A DNA stretch of 64,000 bases, from assembly GCF_900496995.4 (NCBI RefSeq), contig NC_044012.1, positions 23,660,759 through 23,724,758 on the forward strand. The letters are read 5' to 3'. Of the stretch, positions 1 through 43,300 are shown in pieces. Within the stretch, counting starts at the first letter, position 1. Every line of letters starts with the position of its first letter. Below the pieces are notes generated by a model, which saw only the letters and a program-made list of their open reading frames with translations, ran no database searches and had not been told where the DNA came from. The DNA comes from Aquila chrysaetos chrysaetos (lineage: Eukaryota > Chordata > Aves > Accipitriformes > Accipitridae). The position numbers were made by a program, and so were the translations under genes.

Positions 1-730
1 TGCATTAGGCATTTGTTCTGCCCCGAGCAAATATTTAACCTACATCTGTAAGACAGCTAAAAAATCCCCCAAATCCCAGCAAAAATTTAACTCCCCCTCC
101 TTTCCCTTTGAGCAACCTGATAACCTAGTCCAGGAATGCAGGCAGGAGCATACCTGAAGCCTCTTGTATATTGGGATGCTCCCTGTAGAAAACTCCCACC
201 AGAAGCACCAGACGTCGTGAGAATGTGTCCCCAGAGCACGATTAATTATAACCCAGCTCATTGTTCTCATTTTGCTCCTCCTTGAGGAGGTGAGGGGATT
301 TCTCGGCATTGCTGAGGCACAGTTTGCCAAGCCGACATGAAACACTTACCAAAGCAGGAACGAACCCCCTGCATTCCTACATTGCCGTTTTGCACAAAGA
401 TAGGAGTTTTAATTAAGTCTTAGCATGCTCCTGAGAAATGTAATACTCGTTTTAAAGTTCACCAAGTGAATTAATTCACCCCGGAGGCTCTGATCCTTGA
501 GATAGGCTTGCGTTGATGGGTGGAGAGTGGGAGCTGGGGAGGGGTGTTGCAAGGATCGCTGCCTTGGGACGCATCAGGCTGCTGCTGGCCACGGCAGCAG
601 CTATGGATGGTGGCAGGGGGCTCCGCAGCTGCTGGGCTCAGCCCCCCTGGCCAAACCCCGTGAGCCGGTTATGCCAGGTTTGGGCTGCCAGGGTGGTAGG
701 GAGCAGCCCAGGGCAGCATGGAGGCTGTCC

Positions 731-776
731 AGAGCCGAGGAGCCGGCCGGTCCAGAGCTGAGGAGCTGGCCGGTCC
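731..776. repeat. Two-copy 23-bp tandem repeat
   Basis: Two adjacent 23-bp units (731-753 and 754-776) differ only by two C/T changes. This is a small local duplication in intergenic DNA with no evident function. Confidence 0.75.
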
Positions 777-3700
777 GGCTGAGAGTTGCTGCATGTGACG
801 GCTCGGCTCTGCCTGTGTCCCCCCATGCAAATCTCTTTTATATTAAGCAAATGACAAAAGCGACATCTTTTTCAACCTGCTCTATTCAGGTAGAGAAAAA
901 ACTCTACAACCCACACCGCAACCCACCCGCAGTCAGGAGAGTGCGGTGCAAGATGCAGCAGCCATCAGATGGGCAGCTTTTCTACCCCTCCAAATTTCCC
1001 ACGTCGGACTGTGTTGCAGAGCCATCTAACCAAAACCTCAGTCTCCAAGTCTCCCTTTTACCTACCTTTTCTCTTCATCATATTTTTCAGCTGGCTTCAG
1101 GTATGACTTGGGTTTGGCTTTAATGCTTGTGCCTCCCCTAAGCAAAGCACTGCCGGGCTCATCCTGTGCCACGCTGGCTGCTGGGGAGCTGCGAGCTGCT
1201 CTGCGGGAGGACCGCAGCTCACCTGCTAAGTCATTAATGTTTCATGGCATTAACCAATACGGGCTCCTGCTTACAAAGCACTTCTTAGAAACAAGGCTAA
1301 TAATAAGCACATGTCCTGGATGAAGCTAAAACTACCCTGTCAGTGGGGGGATGCCCATGCTGGTTTGAGCAGACCCAGCAAGGACGCAGCTTGACACCAA
1401 GTAAATTCCATCCAGGACATTTTATCCAGCAAATAAAAATTAAGGCTGTACTGGAAAGATCACTGCATCCCAAGCTGGAGGTCCTGGAGCTCCTGGTCTG
1501 GCAGGAGCCCACCGGCCATCCCCCAGCCAGTGCTTATGGGGCGTCCTTGGGACCCTCCACTCGGGACCTTGGGTGCTTTTTGCAATTCTTTTTCATTAAA
1601 AAAAAAAGTATGAAGATAGAGGCTGCAGGTGGGTAACTGGGATTTTTTTTCAGAGTTTTGTTACTTCTACCACTCATTTCCTCCTTGAAGCCAAGCCCCT
1701 GTGGTGCCACCAAGCCCCTTACCCTGGCTGGGTGACACCGGTAACAGCGTGTGCAAAGGCAGGGTTAGGCTTTCCTCTGCACAGGCAAAAGCGATGGGAG
1801 CCATCTCCTTTAAAAAATACATTCAGTTGTCCGCAAAACCATTTATTTTTAGTACCCTCCAAAGTGTGCTTGTCTTTGGAGAAGAAATAAGGCAATAGCA
1901 GTAATTCTGAATAATTTAGGGAATAGACTGTTGGTGCTGATGTAAGTGGCCGTGCCGTGCTGGCGGGGACTGGAGGAATGCAGGGCTCACTAATAATACC
2001 CAGCTAGTTCAGGCATGGGCACAGGTAAATCAGCAAGAGCCTCTACGGGGAAGAAGGAAATACCCCTATGGCCATAAAGTAAATGCACCCATGTAAAGGA
2101 AAATACTGTGATGGCAGTTAATCCATGAGACGGGCTCAGCTGCATCCTGACTGCAACGCGAAAGCTGCACCCAACAAAGAGATTAATATGCAAACGAGGT
2201 GGGATATTCTGTGATGGAATTAAATAGCCTTCCTGCTAACAGGCTTTGACTGCTCGATATCGAACTGTCTGCAAAATCCCACTGTGAGTTCACCCCGGCG
2301 CGGGTACAGCCACACTGGTGCTGCCGCCTCCAGGTCCTCGGAACACTCTGTGTCACCTATAGATTTTAACGTGCCCTAGGGATGTTCAGTGGGCACGGTC
2401 CAGCCGCTCTGCTTGTCCCACCATGTCTCAGCGCCAGCGTGCACGGGATGCTGTACCACCACTGCTCCGTCTGCTCTTTTGCACCAAAGTCCTCCAGCAG
2501 GACGGAAACATTATCCTCCCATGCATTATTGACACCCGTTATGTATAATGGATGTCCCTATGTTCACACCGGCGACGCGGCTCGGAGCCCTGCAGCAGTG
2601 GTGCCTGCGCCAGCTCCCGGGTGGGCATTGGCAGAGCCCCTTGGCCACAGCCTCGGGACGTGCCGGCTCAGACGTGTCCAGGTGCCCGTTTGCATCCGAG
2701 TCCCTCGTTTCCCCGGCACTGCAGGGATGCTCCCACCGCCTCTGTGCGCTGCCGGGCAATCTCTTTCCCACTGTTATCTTCCCCGAGCCCGAGCGTGCCA
2801 GCCTGCCCTGTATTATTGCGGCTTCCCACTTAACAGGGAAAAAGGCTGAGGTCTTTCTGGTTTAACTTACTGAAACGTATTTCAAGGTGATTTAATTATT
2901 GTGAACTTAACTGGGACCAAATTCTCATTTTTTTTCTTCCAAAGTGTACCTGAGATGGTGAAGAATTAATTAATAGGAAGAATCACCAAAGAGAGCCATG
3001 ACTCTACCTGCCAAATTATTACAGGGAAAACTATTTTTTCCTCTTAAAACATAACACACAAATAGATGCACAACTACCATAGAAACTCATGCTGTTTCAA
3101 AATAAAAGCAAAATTTCTTGTTCCCATGTTGGTGCTTCAAAGACATCATTCTACTGCAGCAGACTACAGAATTGAAAACTGCAAATAAAATGCCAGGATC
3201 GTCCTCACAGCAGGTTTTGCACCCAACGAGGGTCTTCTGCTTCTCGGTTAAGCCAGTGCAAGTTGGGGAGACAATCAAAGGAAACATTAAATTCCAGCCT
3301 CCCACTAAGGTTTAGGGAAAACGGAGCAGCACAGTGCTGTGCAAAGCTATTTGAGAAAAGAAAACTTTTACTTCTACGGCCAATGAATATTAAACAGCCA
3401 CACGCTTCGGCTCTGCCGCCTGCGCCCGGTGTTGCGTGAGCAGATTTAATTTGTCTTTATGAAGAGGAGAGGACCCACACCCATATTTTCATGCATATGC
3501 CTTAGAGATGAACGGGATGTGAAGAGTGAACCCGAGTCCTCTCTGCCAGGAGATCCCTTGAGCAATCACTCACAACTGGAAAAACAAGGAGACATTAAGG
3601 AAAATCTGGCAGCACAGGCAGGAGGGTTTATGCAGACTGACATGGAATAATTGCCAGCTCGCTGCTTTTTTTTCATGCAAACCTTCCTGGGCTTTCAGGT

Positions 3701-6700
3701 CCATTTGGGGATCCTAGAGAGGTGTCGGCTGGAAAAATAAGGATGAGATGGAGAAAGAAATGGTACATGAGGTGGGACTGAGGCATGGCTGGGGTGCTCA
3801 GCATCCCAGGCGAGGTGGGACCGGGGCTCTCTGGGGCTCACATGCCTCTATTCAGCTACCTTCATCTTCATCCCACCAGACAAAACGTGCTGCTTAATTA
3901 ACCCCTTGGGAAACAGCGGCAGAAGAAACACAGAGCCTGTGTGCAAACGTCCGGGCACGTGCCACGAAAACTACTCCAATCCAGAGGTATTTTGCTGGTT
4001 TTCATCCCCAGCCTTTGCTTTTGATGCAGACTCTGCTCACCCCCCAGCCCACCGCTCTCACCTGTGGGCCCGGCCAGGCCAACCCTGGTCTCAGGCACAT
4101 TTTTCGGAAGCATCCTCCTCCATGGACCAGTCTCCGCGTGGCACCCGCAGGTCCGCAGAAATACCCCCTGAGGCTGCGGCGATCACCCTCCTCGCCGCAA
4201 GCAGGGATGCTCTCCACAGGCTGCGTCCCGCTCTTCTTGCTGTTCCCCTTCCTCCAGCCCTGCACCGACAGTCCCGCCAGTGCACACAGTGCATGCATGG
4301 CTCAACGCAGCCCGGGAAGGGGTGCCGAGCTCTGGATATGGCCTGTACGGACCCCTGCTGCAAGCCTCCCTAGGACCCTGGGAGCAAGCTCGGCTGGTGC
4401 GGCCGGGCTGGCATGGATGATGCTGGCAGCAGCTTTCTGGGGTGGGATGCTTCACCGTGCTTTTCCATACATGGTGCCACGCGGCTGGCACGTCGGCACT
4501 GGAAGATAGTTGCCTTTTCGTTAGGGGCTTTGTCAACTTCGCCCCAAATCTCAGGGGTCCCTAGGTGAAGCCTCCCAGCAGTTCTCCTCTTCCCTTGTTA
4601 AGGACCAGTAAATGCTTTTGTAGAGATGGTCTGTAACGGTGCCCAGTCCCAGAGGGGTCCCAGGGCTGATGCAGAGCCAGGGTGGCAGGACCCCTCCGGG
4701 GATGCTCTGCTCGTTGCCAGCTTCCCCAGCGAGCGAAGGCAGAGGATGGCTTCCCGCACCCAGCGTCACCTTCACCACTGAATTTCTCAGCCCGCAAAAA
4801 ACCTCTGGTGGCTCTGCCCCATCCGTGGCTGGAGATGGAGAAAGCAATGTCCCCTCCACTCCCATCTGCCAGTGCATTAGGAAAATGAGAGCTGATTAAA
4901 GTCCGTCCCCTCCTGAGCACCATTGGTCCCCAGCAAATTGCTGACACAACCTATTTGGTAGCATTGGCAGACAGGTAGACTTTCCTCCCTCCGCAGACAT
5001 CCAGATTTAGATGGGTTTGGGGTCGCTTGGGTCTGCTGCTCTGAGCACTGGCTATAGTCAAAAGAAGTGGTTTAATTGCCCAGAATAAGTGTGTTAATTG
5101 GATTTATTTTTTTTCCATCACCCGTTAAAAGGTTGGCTCAGGCACTACCTTTCCTTGCAGACCCGCTCCTCCACTGAACACTTTGTGAAGATGCTGGGAT
5201 GGGATGGGAAGGAGCTCAGAGGAAAGTGCTCCTGTGTGCCCGCACCACCCTATCGACCCGCATTAGCTGGAAGGCCCCGTAGTGCCCCAAACTCTTCTGT
5301 TTCTTGAGGCAGGCAAGCTGGAAAGCCCCATTTCCCTGCCATTAACCTCCACCTGCGAGCACTTTCTAGAAGGCAGCCAAGAACAGTAAAACCGGGGAGA
5401 TTTGCAAAATAAACAGCGATCAAACACAAAGACCTTGGTTCCTGCTCCGGAGGGTGTCTGCCAAGACACACAGATCGTATCAGGCTAATTTACAAAAGGA
5501 AAACCGCCCTAATTAGTGTTCAGGAAAGCACTTTAATGAGAAGCGTGTTACTGTAAAAAGCAAGAACGTCAAGAGGTCAAGTAGTTCCTAAATGCCAGAA
5601 AAACAGGAAAGGGGGCAGAGCCGATGTCTGCCCGCCCAGGCCGCAGCACCATTTTCTCACTTTTTTAACAATATTTCAGGTTATTAGTGAGGAATTTATA
5701 AAACCCAGACCCTAATGCCCAGCGACAGGGCAGAGACACTGTACACAAGGAGCTCTGATCATCGTAATGCCAGATGTGGCCAGCTCACACTGGGGAGGGT
5801 TACGCAGCCCTCGCAGACATCTCCCCTCCTTTTTGGGGCATAGCATCAGTTTTACAGCTGGAGTTCCCCCTTGCGAAGGGGACCCCAGAAGCCCTGCCAA
5901 TGCTACGAGTCCCGTCTTGCTGGCGGCTGTGACGGTGGCTAGTAACCATGGCAGCAGAGAGATTTTCACGTGATATTGGTATTTCTGCAGCACAAAAGAG
6001 CCTCTTATCTAGAATGAGTAACTAGTCTGGCTGGTCTTCATTCCTCCAGTTATTGCTAAGACAGAGCAGCATGGTATGGTCCATGTGATGCTCGCCCTGG
6101 GGTAAATTCGGACCATCCATGGGGATACCCACAGGCTGGGACATATGGGAGGTTCCAGAATGTAAAAGGATGTTCACATGGGTGCTGCAGCAACGGTCCT
6201 GCTGCACGGAGGCAGACCCGGCCTACCATTTCCAAACAGTTAAAGCTGGAAGGGGAGCACTGGCCAACCTGGTGAGCTCAAGCTTGCAAAGCAAGTACCT
6301 GCAAAATGTGTGAAGCACATTGAGCCATGCCGTCCCCGGGATATCACAGCCCAGACCTGGCAGGGATGTCCTCCGGCCACCCCGTAGCATCCCCACAACC
6401 TGATTTATCTCACTTCTTCAGTTGTTCATACTTCCCCCAAATCCCTTCCAATTTATCCTAGAAAACAGGTTTTGGACTTAAACTGTGTGACTTCCAGCTC
6501 TTCTCATGCATCACGGGACTTCTAAAAGCAGAAAAAAATGCATGAAGTAAGGTAGGTATCTAGGCTTTACTTCCTCAGATGACTCAAACCCAACTTGCTG
6601 GATATTGCTCAGATCTCCCTAAGACATTCACCCTAGGGCACGCACCAAAGCTGGAAAGTTTCATCCCTTAATAAGAATGGGTAAACAAGGAAAGAATGAG

Positions 6701-7486
6701 AAAAGGAAAAATGTCATCCAGCCCAAGCTAAGCCCAAGCTGCTGTTAATAAATGCTGGCATGGGCACCCGCCAGCTTGTGTACCTCTATGTGACCCCTTC
6801 CCAAATGGTGGTCTGGCTTTTTTTTCAGGGTGTTAACTCCAGTGGGACCGTTACTGCACATAAAAGGAGCTATATGCTCAGGGCAGAGAAAACCAGACTT
6901 GTATTAGCTCCATTTTAGAGGAAGGTAAAAGGGATTCAGGGGGATTTAATTGCAACCATGACTCAAAGCAGATCTACACAACGGAAAAAATATATATAGG
7001 CAGAAAAAGTGGTTTACAGACTGTTCCCAGAATTAAGAGCATGTCCTGCTGGTTAAGGTCTCCAGGTTTCAAGGTTAAAGTGCTTAATTTTATTTCAAGC
7101 TTTCTAATTAAACACCGTTTAACTGGGCTTTCCATTTATCCTGCAATTTCTTTCTAGACCCAAGGCTAATCCTCAAACCTGCTTATTTGTTTTTACTTTC
7201 ATTTTAACCTTATCAGTGATTAACCTGCAATTGCACTTAATCTTTTTAAAAGATTGCTCCAACTATAAATACAGAGAAGCTACCTGCCGTGTTTCTATCC
7301 AGAGGAAAACAACTTCCTCCATATTCAGATGTCTATGATGGGTTATATTATTCCTTTTGTAAGTTGATTTTTTTTTATCAGAGACATTTGTCTTTAACTT
7401 CATACAGAACATTAAATCAGTATCACTTTTCTGAAAGATGTAACAGCACAGGCCACAAGGAATATGAATACCCCTCCAGTATAAAA

Positions 7487-7572
7487 AGTATATATAAATA
7501 CTAAAAAGTATCTATCATTATATAAAAGTGTGTGTGTATATATATCTATATTAAAACAGTATATATAAAGCC
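7487..7572. repeat. AT-rich simple repeat
   Basis: The stretch is a run of interrupted TA/TATAAA/GT simple repeats, including a short (GT)n and several TATATA blocks. It is probably a degenerate microsatellite in the intergenic region. Confidence 0.7.
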
Positions 7573-9894
7573 TCCTAAAGTAAAGATGCTGCTTGCGACA
7601 GTGGGGCAAAACCTAATACATTAATACAGATCCAACAACAGCAAGCTCTGCTTCTTCCTTCAGCAGTTATCTGTTCCACTTATTTCACTCAAAAGCAGCA
7701 AGAGCTAAAATATTGTTGCAAGAAAACCTGGTTTCTATGACTGTGGACCTCTGAGAAATCAGTTAATCAGAAATAGAAGTCAGGAAGGACACTGCAATGC
7801 AGAATTTCCAGGGTGCTGGACTGGCAATAAGCAACTGTCCGGCAAGATCCCCCAAATACTGCATTAGTATTAGTAGAGAATCTCATATCGGATCAATCCA
7901 ACACTTACCGACATCAAAGTGGAATGAGCAAAAGCTAATAAGACATGCAGTAAAGGTACACGGAGCATTACCAAATTCATCAAGAACATTACAAGGGCAG
8001 TGGAAAGAACAGACCTGTGATAAGTGCATGCTGCAAGATATTTAATAGGAACGACTGCAAAGGAGGCCCATTGCAAATACAGCAAAACTGGTGAATCAAT
8101 GGAGTTACAAAACTCAGCAGAAAGCCAATTTATGGCAACCCCCAAAACAAGAGGCACTAAATGAGCTGCTCATCTCCTTAGCCTACCTGTCATTTCTAAA
8201 TAGTCCTGCACAGCAAATAGATCTGAGCTCAACTCCACAACCCAGCCTGTAAGCCCAACCCTACCTGACCTTAATTATTACCTGGAGAATAATCTCTCTA
8301 AAGAACTAAAGGCATAAACAGATCACAGAGGAGGATAATTTCAAATCTCCCTGTGGTTCCAGAATTACTAGTTATGTATCCGTCAGCATCTAATGCTGCA
8401 TGTTGAAAACTAAGATCTTCACGCAAGTATTTGCTATTTAAGAAAGCTTTTTTCCTTCCTTCTGGTGATGAAAAACATATTACAATTCTACTACTACTAT
8501 TACATGACCTCTGAGCCTCTAAAAAGTTTATTGGAAAATCTGTGAACCGTGTGGGGGGACTTTACTGGCTCTGTCGGTGCATCAGTGAGCAAAAAGATGG
8601 AAAACAACTGGGATTTTGAAATAAATCCACAGCAAATGAATGGTAATCTACATGGTGTTTATTGTAGATATAGTGAATTATGAAAGCCATTACAGCCCGC
8701 TATTTATTTAAATGTTTTTTCTAAGCCATATCAAATCGCAGCAGCAAATCAGAACCCCAGTTTGACTTTTGCACGTTTCCTGGTTTGATTATATAAACAT
8801 TTACCATCTAGTGAAAAAAAATACTTTGCACTCCCCAGTGAAACCTTCTACCAGCAGGAAACCACTTGCAAATGACTAAGGACGAGAAATATTTAGGGAG
8901 GTTTGGGTGAGTCCGGGTTTTCCCCTGCAATGTTAAGGGCAGTGGTGGCTTCAGACCCTCCTGCGGTATATTGGAGCTCATTAAATATGTTTAAAAGAGA
9001 GCAAGCTATCATTAATTAACATATATCCTGTTTTTTTTCTGCCACAGAAACCCATCTATTTTGCAAGAGAAGGGAAAAACCACAACAAAATAAGATGACC
9101 CCATAGGAGGTGAAGATCAGCCCCAGGCTGCTGATGGGAAGAAGGATCATCCACATACGGGGCGATGCTGGTGCTGACACCCTTCATGAACAGCCTGGCT
9201 GTCTCACAGCCAGACCTGTGAAACCTGCAAGGCTGCTCACAGTATTTGCTGAACACCTGAAAAGTCCCTTGGCCATGGCGCAGAGGCTGCTCCCTGCGGC
9301 AAAACCTGCCCCAGCTTTTCCTCTGGAGGATGGAAACCGGCTCCTCTCGATGGAGACCTGGCCAGCCGACACCTTGGGAAGGATCTGCATCCTCTCACCC
9401 GGCACCGTCTCGCCCCCCACTTCTCACGACCTCTCAGGTCACCAGCAGCTCGCTCTGCTCGGAGCTGGGTTTGAGGAAGATGAGGAACTGGTCGTGCTGG
9501 AGGAAGATTGGACACCTTGAGCCATCAGCTGGGCCTGCTGGCTGCTAACCAGGCATTTGCCTTCTCATCCAGTGCCCGGACCCAGCATGGTTGGGAGAGC
9601 GCCTTTACAAGCCCCGTTTGCAGCGACGAGCAAGACCAGAGTGGCTTCTCCAGGGGAAGCATGGCCAAGAGCCAACCAAGTGACCAAAAGGGGCTGGAAA
9701 TTGGCTGCTGGAAACGTGGCAGATCACTGAGGTCCAGCAATGAGCGCAGGGGACCACCTGCACAATTGTGCATGCTCGTTTGCATGCTACGGGCTCTGGC
9801 CTGACTCTGAAACGCTGGCTGGGAGAGGAGAGCACTTACTGCACTTCTCTTTTCTGTCCCAGATGGAAACCAACATGGCTTCTCCCTTCCTGCA

Positions 9895-10090
9895 CTCAGT
9901 TTATCCCTGGTGCACCCATGGAAACCCAGAGCTGGAAGGGATCTCCAGAAACATCTCCTCATCCAGGATTGTGCTCCTCTATCCCTGAAAGATGCTCATC
10001 AAATCTCCTTGTAACAGCCACCAGCGATGGAGAGCCCACCACCTCCCTGGGGTGGACGGCTGGCAGGAGGAACTCCTCTTCCCACAGGCA
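9895..10090 (-). mobile_element. Possible old, degraded CR1-like LINE fragment
   Basis: Phrases such as a GGAAGGGATCTC block, a CCTTGTAACAGCC block and GATGGAGAGCCCACCACCTCC resemble the antisense strand of ancient CR1 elements. Divergence is high and the ends are unclear. Other old interspersed repeats are possible. Confidence 0.4.
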
Positions 10091-10724
10091 AACACAAGGT
10101 GGTCTTGGCACCATGCAGGGACCTTCAAGCATCTCACAGTCTATACACACTGGGATGGACCTAGGCCTTCTTGTGACAGTGTGATTTGATCAGTGCTCGG
10201 CTTATGAGCATAGTCCACGTCCTTTTTGGATGAATCACTCTCCAGCTGCTGCTGACAACCTTGAGCCCAACAGAGAAACCTTGTTGTTTTTTTTTCCCCT
10301 CGTTTCTGGCCAAGCAGTGACTCAGCTGTCAGAGGTGAATAACTCTTCATGCTTTATCTGAACACTCATTAACCATCCAGAGCCAAAAAAAGCAATTTCT
10401 TCAGGGCTCCATCTCTGTAAGGCTGGATTTCGAAGCAAGAGGGCTGGCCTGACATTTAGTGCCGATATTCATAAAGACGCTCCATTCATATATTATATTC
10501 ATATTCATAAATATCTCCAGAGCACGGAAGCCTTGTGTGGTTCTGGGTCATATGGCAGAGGGTTTTATCAACAGTGGGTGAAGGTCTAGGCAGAAAAGAA
10601 AGGCAGATCCTACCCACAGCACTTAGCGAAGCCTACAGCCATTGCATGGAAATCGTTAACGACAAAAACTTCTACCCCTGGTGTTTGCCTGACTCCTCCT
10701 CCTGCTCCAGGACCTACTTGTTTT

Positions 10725-40314
<29,590 letters not shown>

Positions 40315-40322
40315 CCCTCTAC

Positions 40323-43300
40323 CTGTGGGTAGCAAGGAGGGGTCTCTGGCTGGCGAGAGGCCAGCAGCAGTGGTGCACGCTCCCCGGGGAATACCGGGAG
40401 CACCAGCTGCTCACGCTGTCCCCAGGGCAGCCCAAAAAGGTCCTGCGCATCCTTCTATTTCCACGTCCTGCTTGGGAAATGCAGCACTGCAGCACAGCCA
40501 GACCAAACCCAGCTCAACCCCTGACCCCTCACTGTTATCAGGAGCAAACTACGCCCTCTATTTCAAGCTTACAGGCTCAGTTAAACTTGCTTTTCCTAAA
40601 TGTAACTGCTCATTTAGGGCTTTTTTTGCACAACCCTCCGTGGCTGGGGTTGCACAAGGAGAAGTGCTTGTGAAGCCATAGTAGATAAATCACAGAAACT
40701 GTGCTGCTCTGCTCAGGGTCCTCTACTCTCCCCCTCATTTTTCATTCAAGTGATGAAAAACAATAGTAATTTGAGCTGAATTTGTTTATGAGCAAGTTCA
40801 CATCCCAACACATGTATCAACTCGTTCTGCCCCTAGGAAACGACTCTGCACCATCACCTTTCAGCCACTGCCCCGGGCCATGGTGGCTGCTGGGGCAGTC
40901 ACCTGCCTGGGGCTCTGGGGAGGGCAGCAAAGGCAGCCAGCGCTGACTTATGGCTGCCAAGATGTTGATGGGGTAGGTAAAAATAAGATGTTGCAGAGCG
41001 GGAATTCAGCTGTTCAAGCTCTGTTTGCTTGGTCTTTTCAGGTCCCACCCACCCCTTCTCAGTGTAACTCCAGACTGGGATGCAACACCAGCGAGGTGAG
41101 CAATGCTGCACGTTCCCACACTTGGGTACAGGACAAGGGCTGGGGGCTCTTGCCCAGCTCAAACTGGGGATGTCTTCTGCTGCTGCCCCTCCAAAGAGCC
41201 CCACTCTGCCCATAATACCCCTCCAAAGACACCCCACTGCTCAATGAGGGGCTCAGGAGCAGCTCAGGCGGCCCCCATGCTGCTGCTCGCAGGAGGCACC
41301 CACGAAGGGCAAGAGAAAGCAGAGCCCTGAGCTCCATCCAGCCCAGCCAGGAGACCGCATGGCAGTTTTGATCCCAGGTTAACACATGGCCCCAATCCCA
41401 TATAGCAGCAGGTTACAGGCTGGAACCTGGTCAGCACTGGGCTCTTTACATTAACCCCTCACTCAGCTTTTGGGTATGCAGAATGCCTTCAAATCCCTCA
41501 AGGAGGTTCATTGGGGGCTGCCCAAAGCCTGGCATCTTAAATCTTAACAAGATGAGGTTCCCGGGTGGGATGATGTGTCCTCAGCTCTTTGCTTGCCCCC
41601 ACCTCGTGCAAGCCCAGGAGCCGGGTTTGGATGCGGCCAAAGCATCGCCCCACGTGGCACCTCCAGCCCCTGGCACACCACAGGCAGGCTCAGCTCTCCC
41701 AGAGACCCCCATGTCCCCAAAGCAGGACAGGGTGGCTGTAAAACACCACCCAGGAGGCCTGATGACCTGAAACCAATTAAGAAATTGCCTTTTACCTCCC
41801 ACTGGGTATAAGGGATTAAGAAGCTGCGAATGCCCCAGGAACAGCAAGGAAAACCTGGCGGCACAGCAGCGTTTCCACCCATGCTTTGGGAACTTCACAA
41901 GTCCCAAAGAAGCCCAGGGCCAACATACACCGCTGAGCCCAAACAAGCCCAGAGAAAGCCCCCCGGGGCTAGAACAAGCCCCACCTGCCACAGCCGAGGA
42001 GGTCTCCTCCTCCTTCCACAGAAGCTTGCGCACCTGTAAAAGCCTGGAGCTTAAGCCTGTCCTTGCCCCGGGGAGGAAAGTGGAGGGCTGGGGCCGTTCC
42101 TTTGGCACATGCAAACAAGAGAGGGGCAGAAACATTTGTGGGTCCCCAAAAAACTTGTTGCCGGAAGAAATAGGAATAAGCAGACAGGATTTGCCTGCGA
42201 TGGCACCCATTGCAATCCCCGCCATGTCGCAGGCACTGGCCGGTGCCACTGCCCATCGTGCCAGCTCCGCTGGGCTCGTGCCAGCAGGCGAAGGGCTCCA
42301 GTCCCCGAGAGCAAGAAGTGGGGCGCACACCCACCATCCCCATTTGGAGCAGGGAGCACCACGACCTTTCCCTCCCCTCCAGCATCAGATCAAACCTCTT
42401 TACATCACCCAGCTCCATCACCCTTCCAGCATCATTCCCCATGGACCTGCCCCATCACCCCCTGCCATAGACCTGGACCCCCACCCTGGTTCATCCTCCA
42501 GCTGTTTCAGAGCACCAAACTGCCCCACGATGTGCGGATGTGACCCCGCAGAAACCCCAGCCTTGTCCCTCGCCTCCATCGCTGCCACTTACCCCCACAC
42601 GCTCACTGCCACCTCCCCAGGATGCCACCCCGGGATGCGCGGGCTCCCTTGGCCACCGCAGCTCACCACTGACCCACCAAACCTACCCCAATCCGCTCAG
42701 GGCTCTGCAGGGATTAGCCCAGCGCTGCCTGCAAATGGGATTACTGGCAACCAGCTGTCCTGAATGCCCCAGCTCCCAGCAGCCAGCCCAGTTTTGGTGC
42801 AGGATAGTGCAAAGAAAACCCCAAAATGAAGGAGGTTTGAGCATCCTCAAAATCGCCGGAGCCACCGAAGCTACCCCAGGCACTCACCAGCCAGGTGCAA
42901 GCCTGGCAGCACTCCAGGGAAGGCTGTCGTCTCGTCCAGGCACAGGTGGGTGCAGGGATGCCCCAACAAGCAGCAATGGGGCTGCTGAAACCCTGTGGGG
43001 CGATGCAAGGGTGACGTGCCCAAGGATGTTCCACCCGTGGCTCTGCCCCAAACCTAGAGGATCTGGGGCAGGAGGTAGCAAATCCATGTCGGGCTGAGCT
43101 AAGCCTCCCCTTGCTGAGCCTGCCAATTGCTGCTTGATCCGTTTACCTCCGGCCCTGAGTGACCGCCAGCCTTTCCCATCATCCCTAACCTCAGCTGCGG
43201 TCACACCGTGGAATCCTGGTATCGGCACGGCTTTGCTGCTCAATGTCTAGCCCCGGCTTCTGTCTTTGGCCAGAGCTACCTGATGTGATTCCTCCTTCCC

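Larger units (their letters stand above)
1..10724. other. Gene-free 3' flank of CNGB1 / intergenic DNA
   Basis: I found no exon-like reading frame with splice sites or recognisable protein similarity on either strand. The right edge directly follows the CNGB1 stop codon, so part of this stretch must be the CNGB1 3'UTR. On the minus strand the nearest AATAAA hexamers I can see are at 8658-8663 and 8527-8532, about 2 kb past the stop, so the real polyadenylation site is uncertain. The stretch is AT-rich around 6.9-9.0 kb. In human the next gene on this side is KIFC3; nothing like a kinesin was seen. Confidence 0.6.

Noticed and set aside
1-10000. Search for KIFC3 exons, tRNA or other RNA genes
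   Set aside because: No kinesin-like peptides and no tRNA-like boxes with a cloverleaf were recognised in this stretch.
42026-42763. 245-codon plus-strand frame considered for TEPP
   Set aside because: Pro/Ser/His-rich with no recognisable family features; likely chance in GC-rich DNA.
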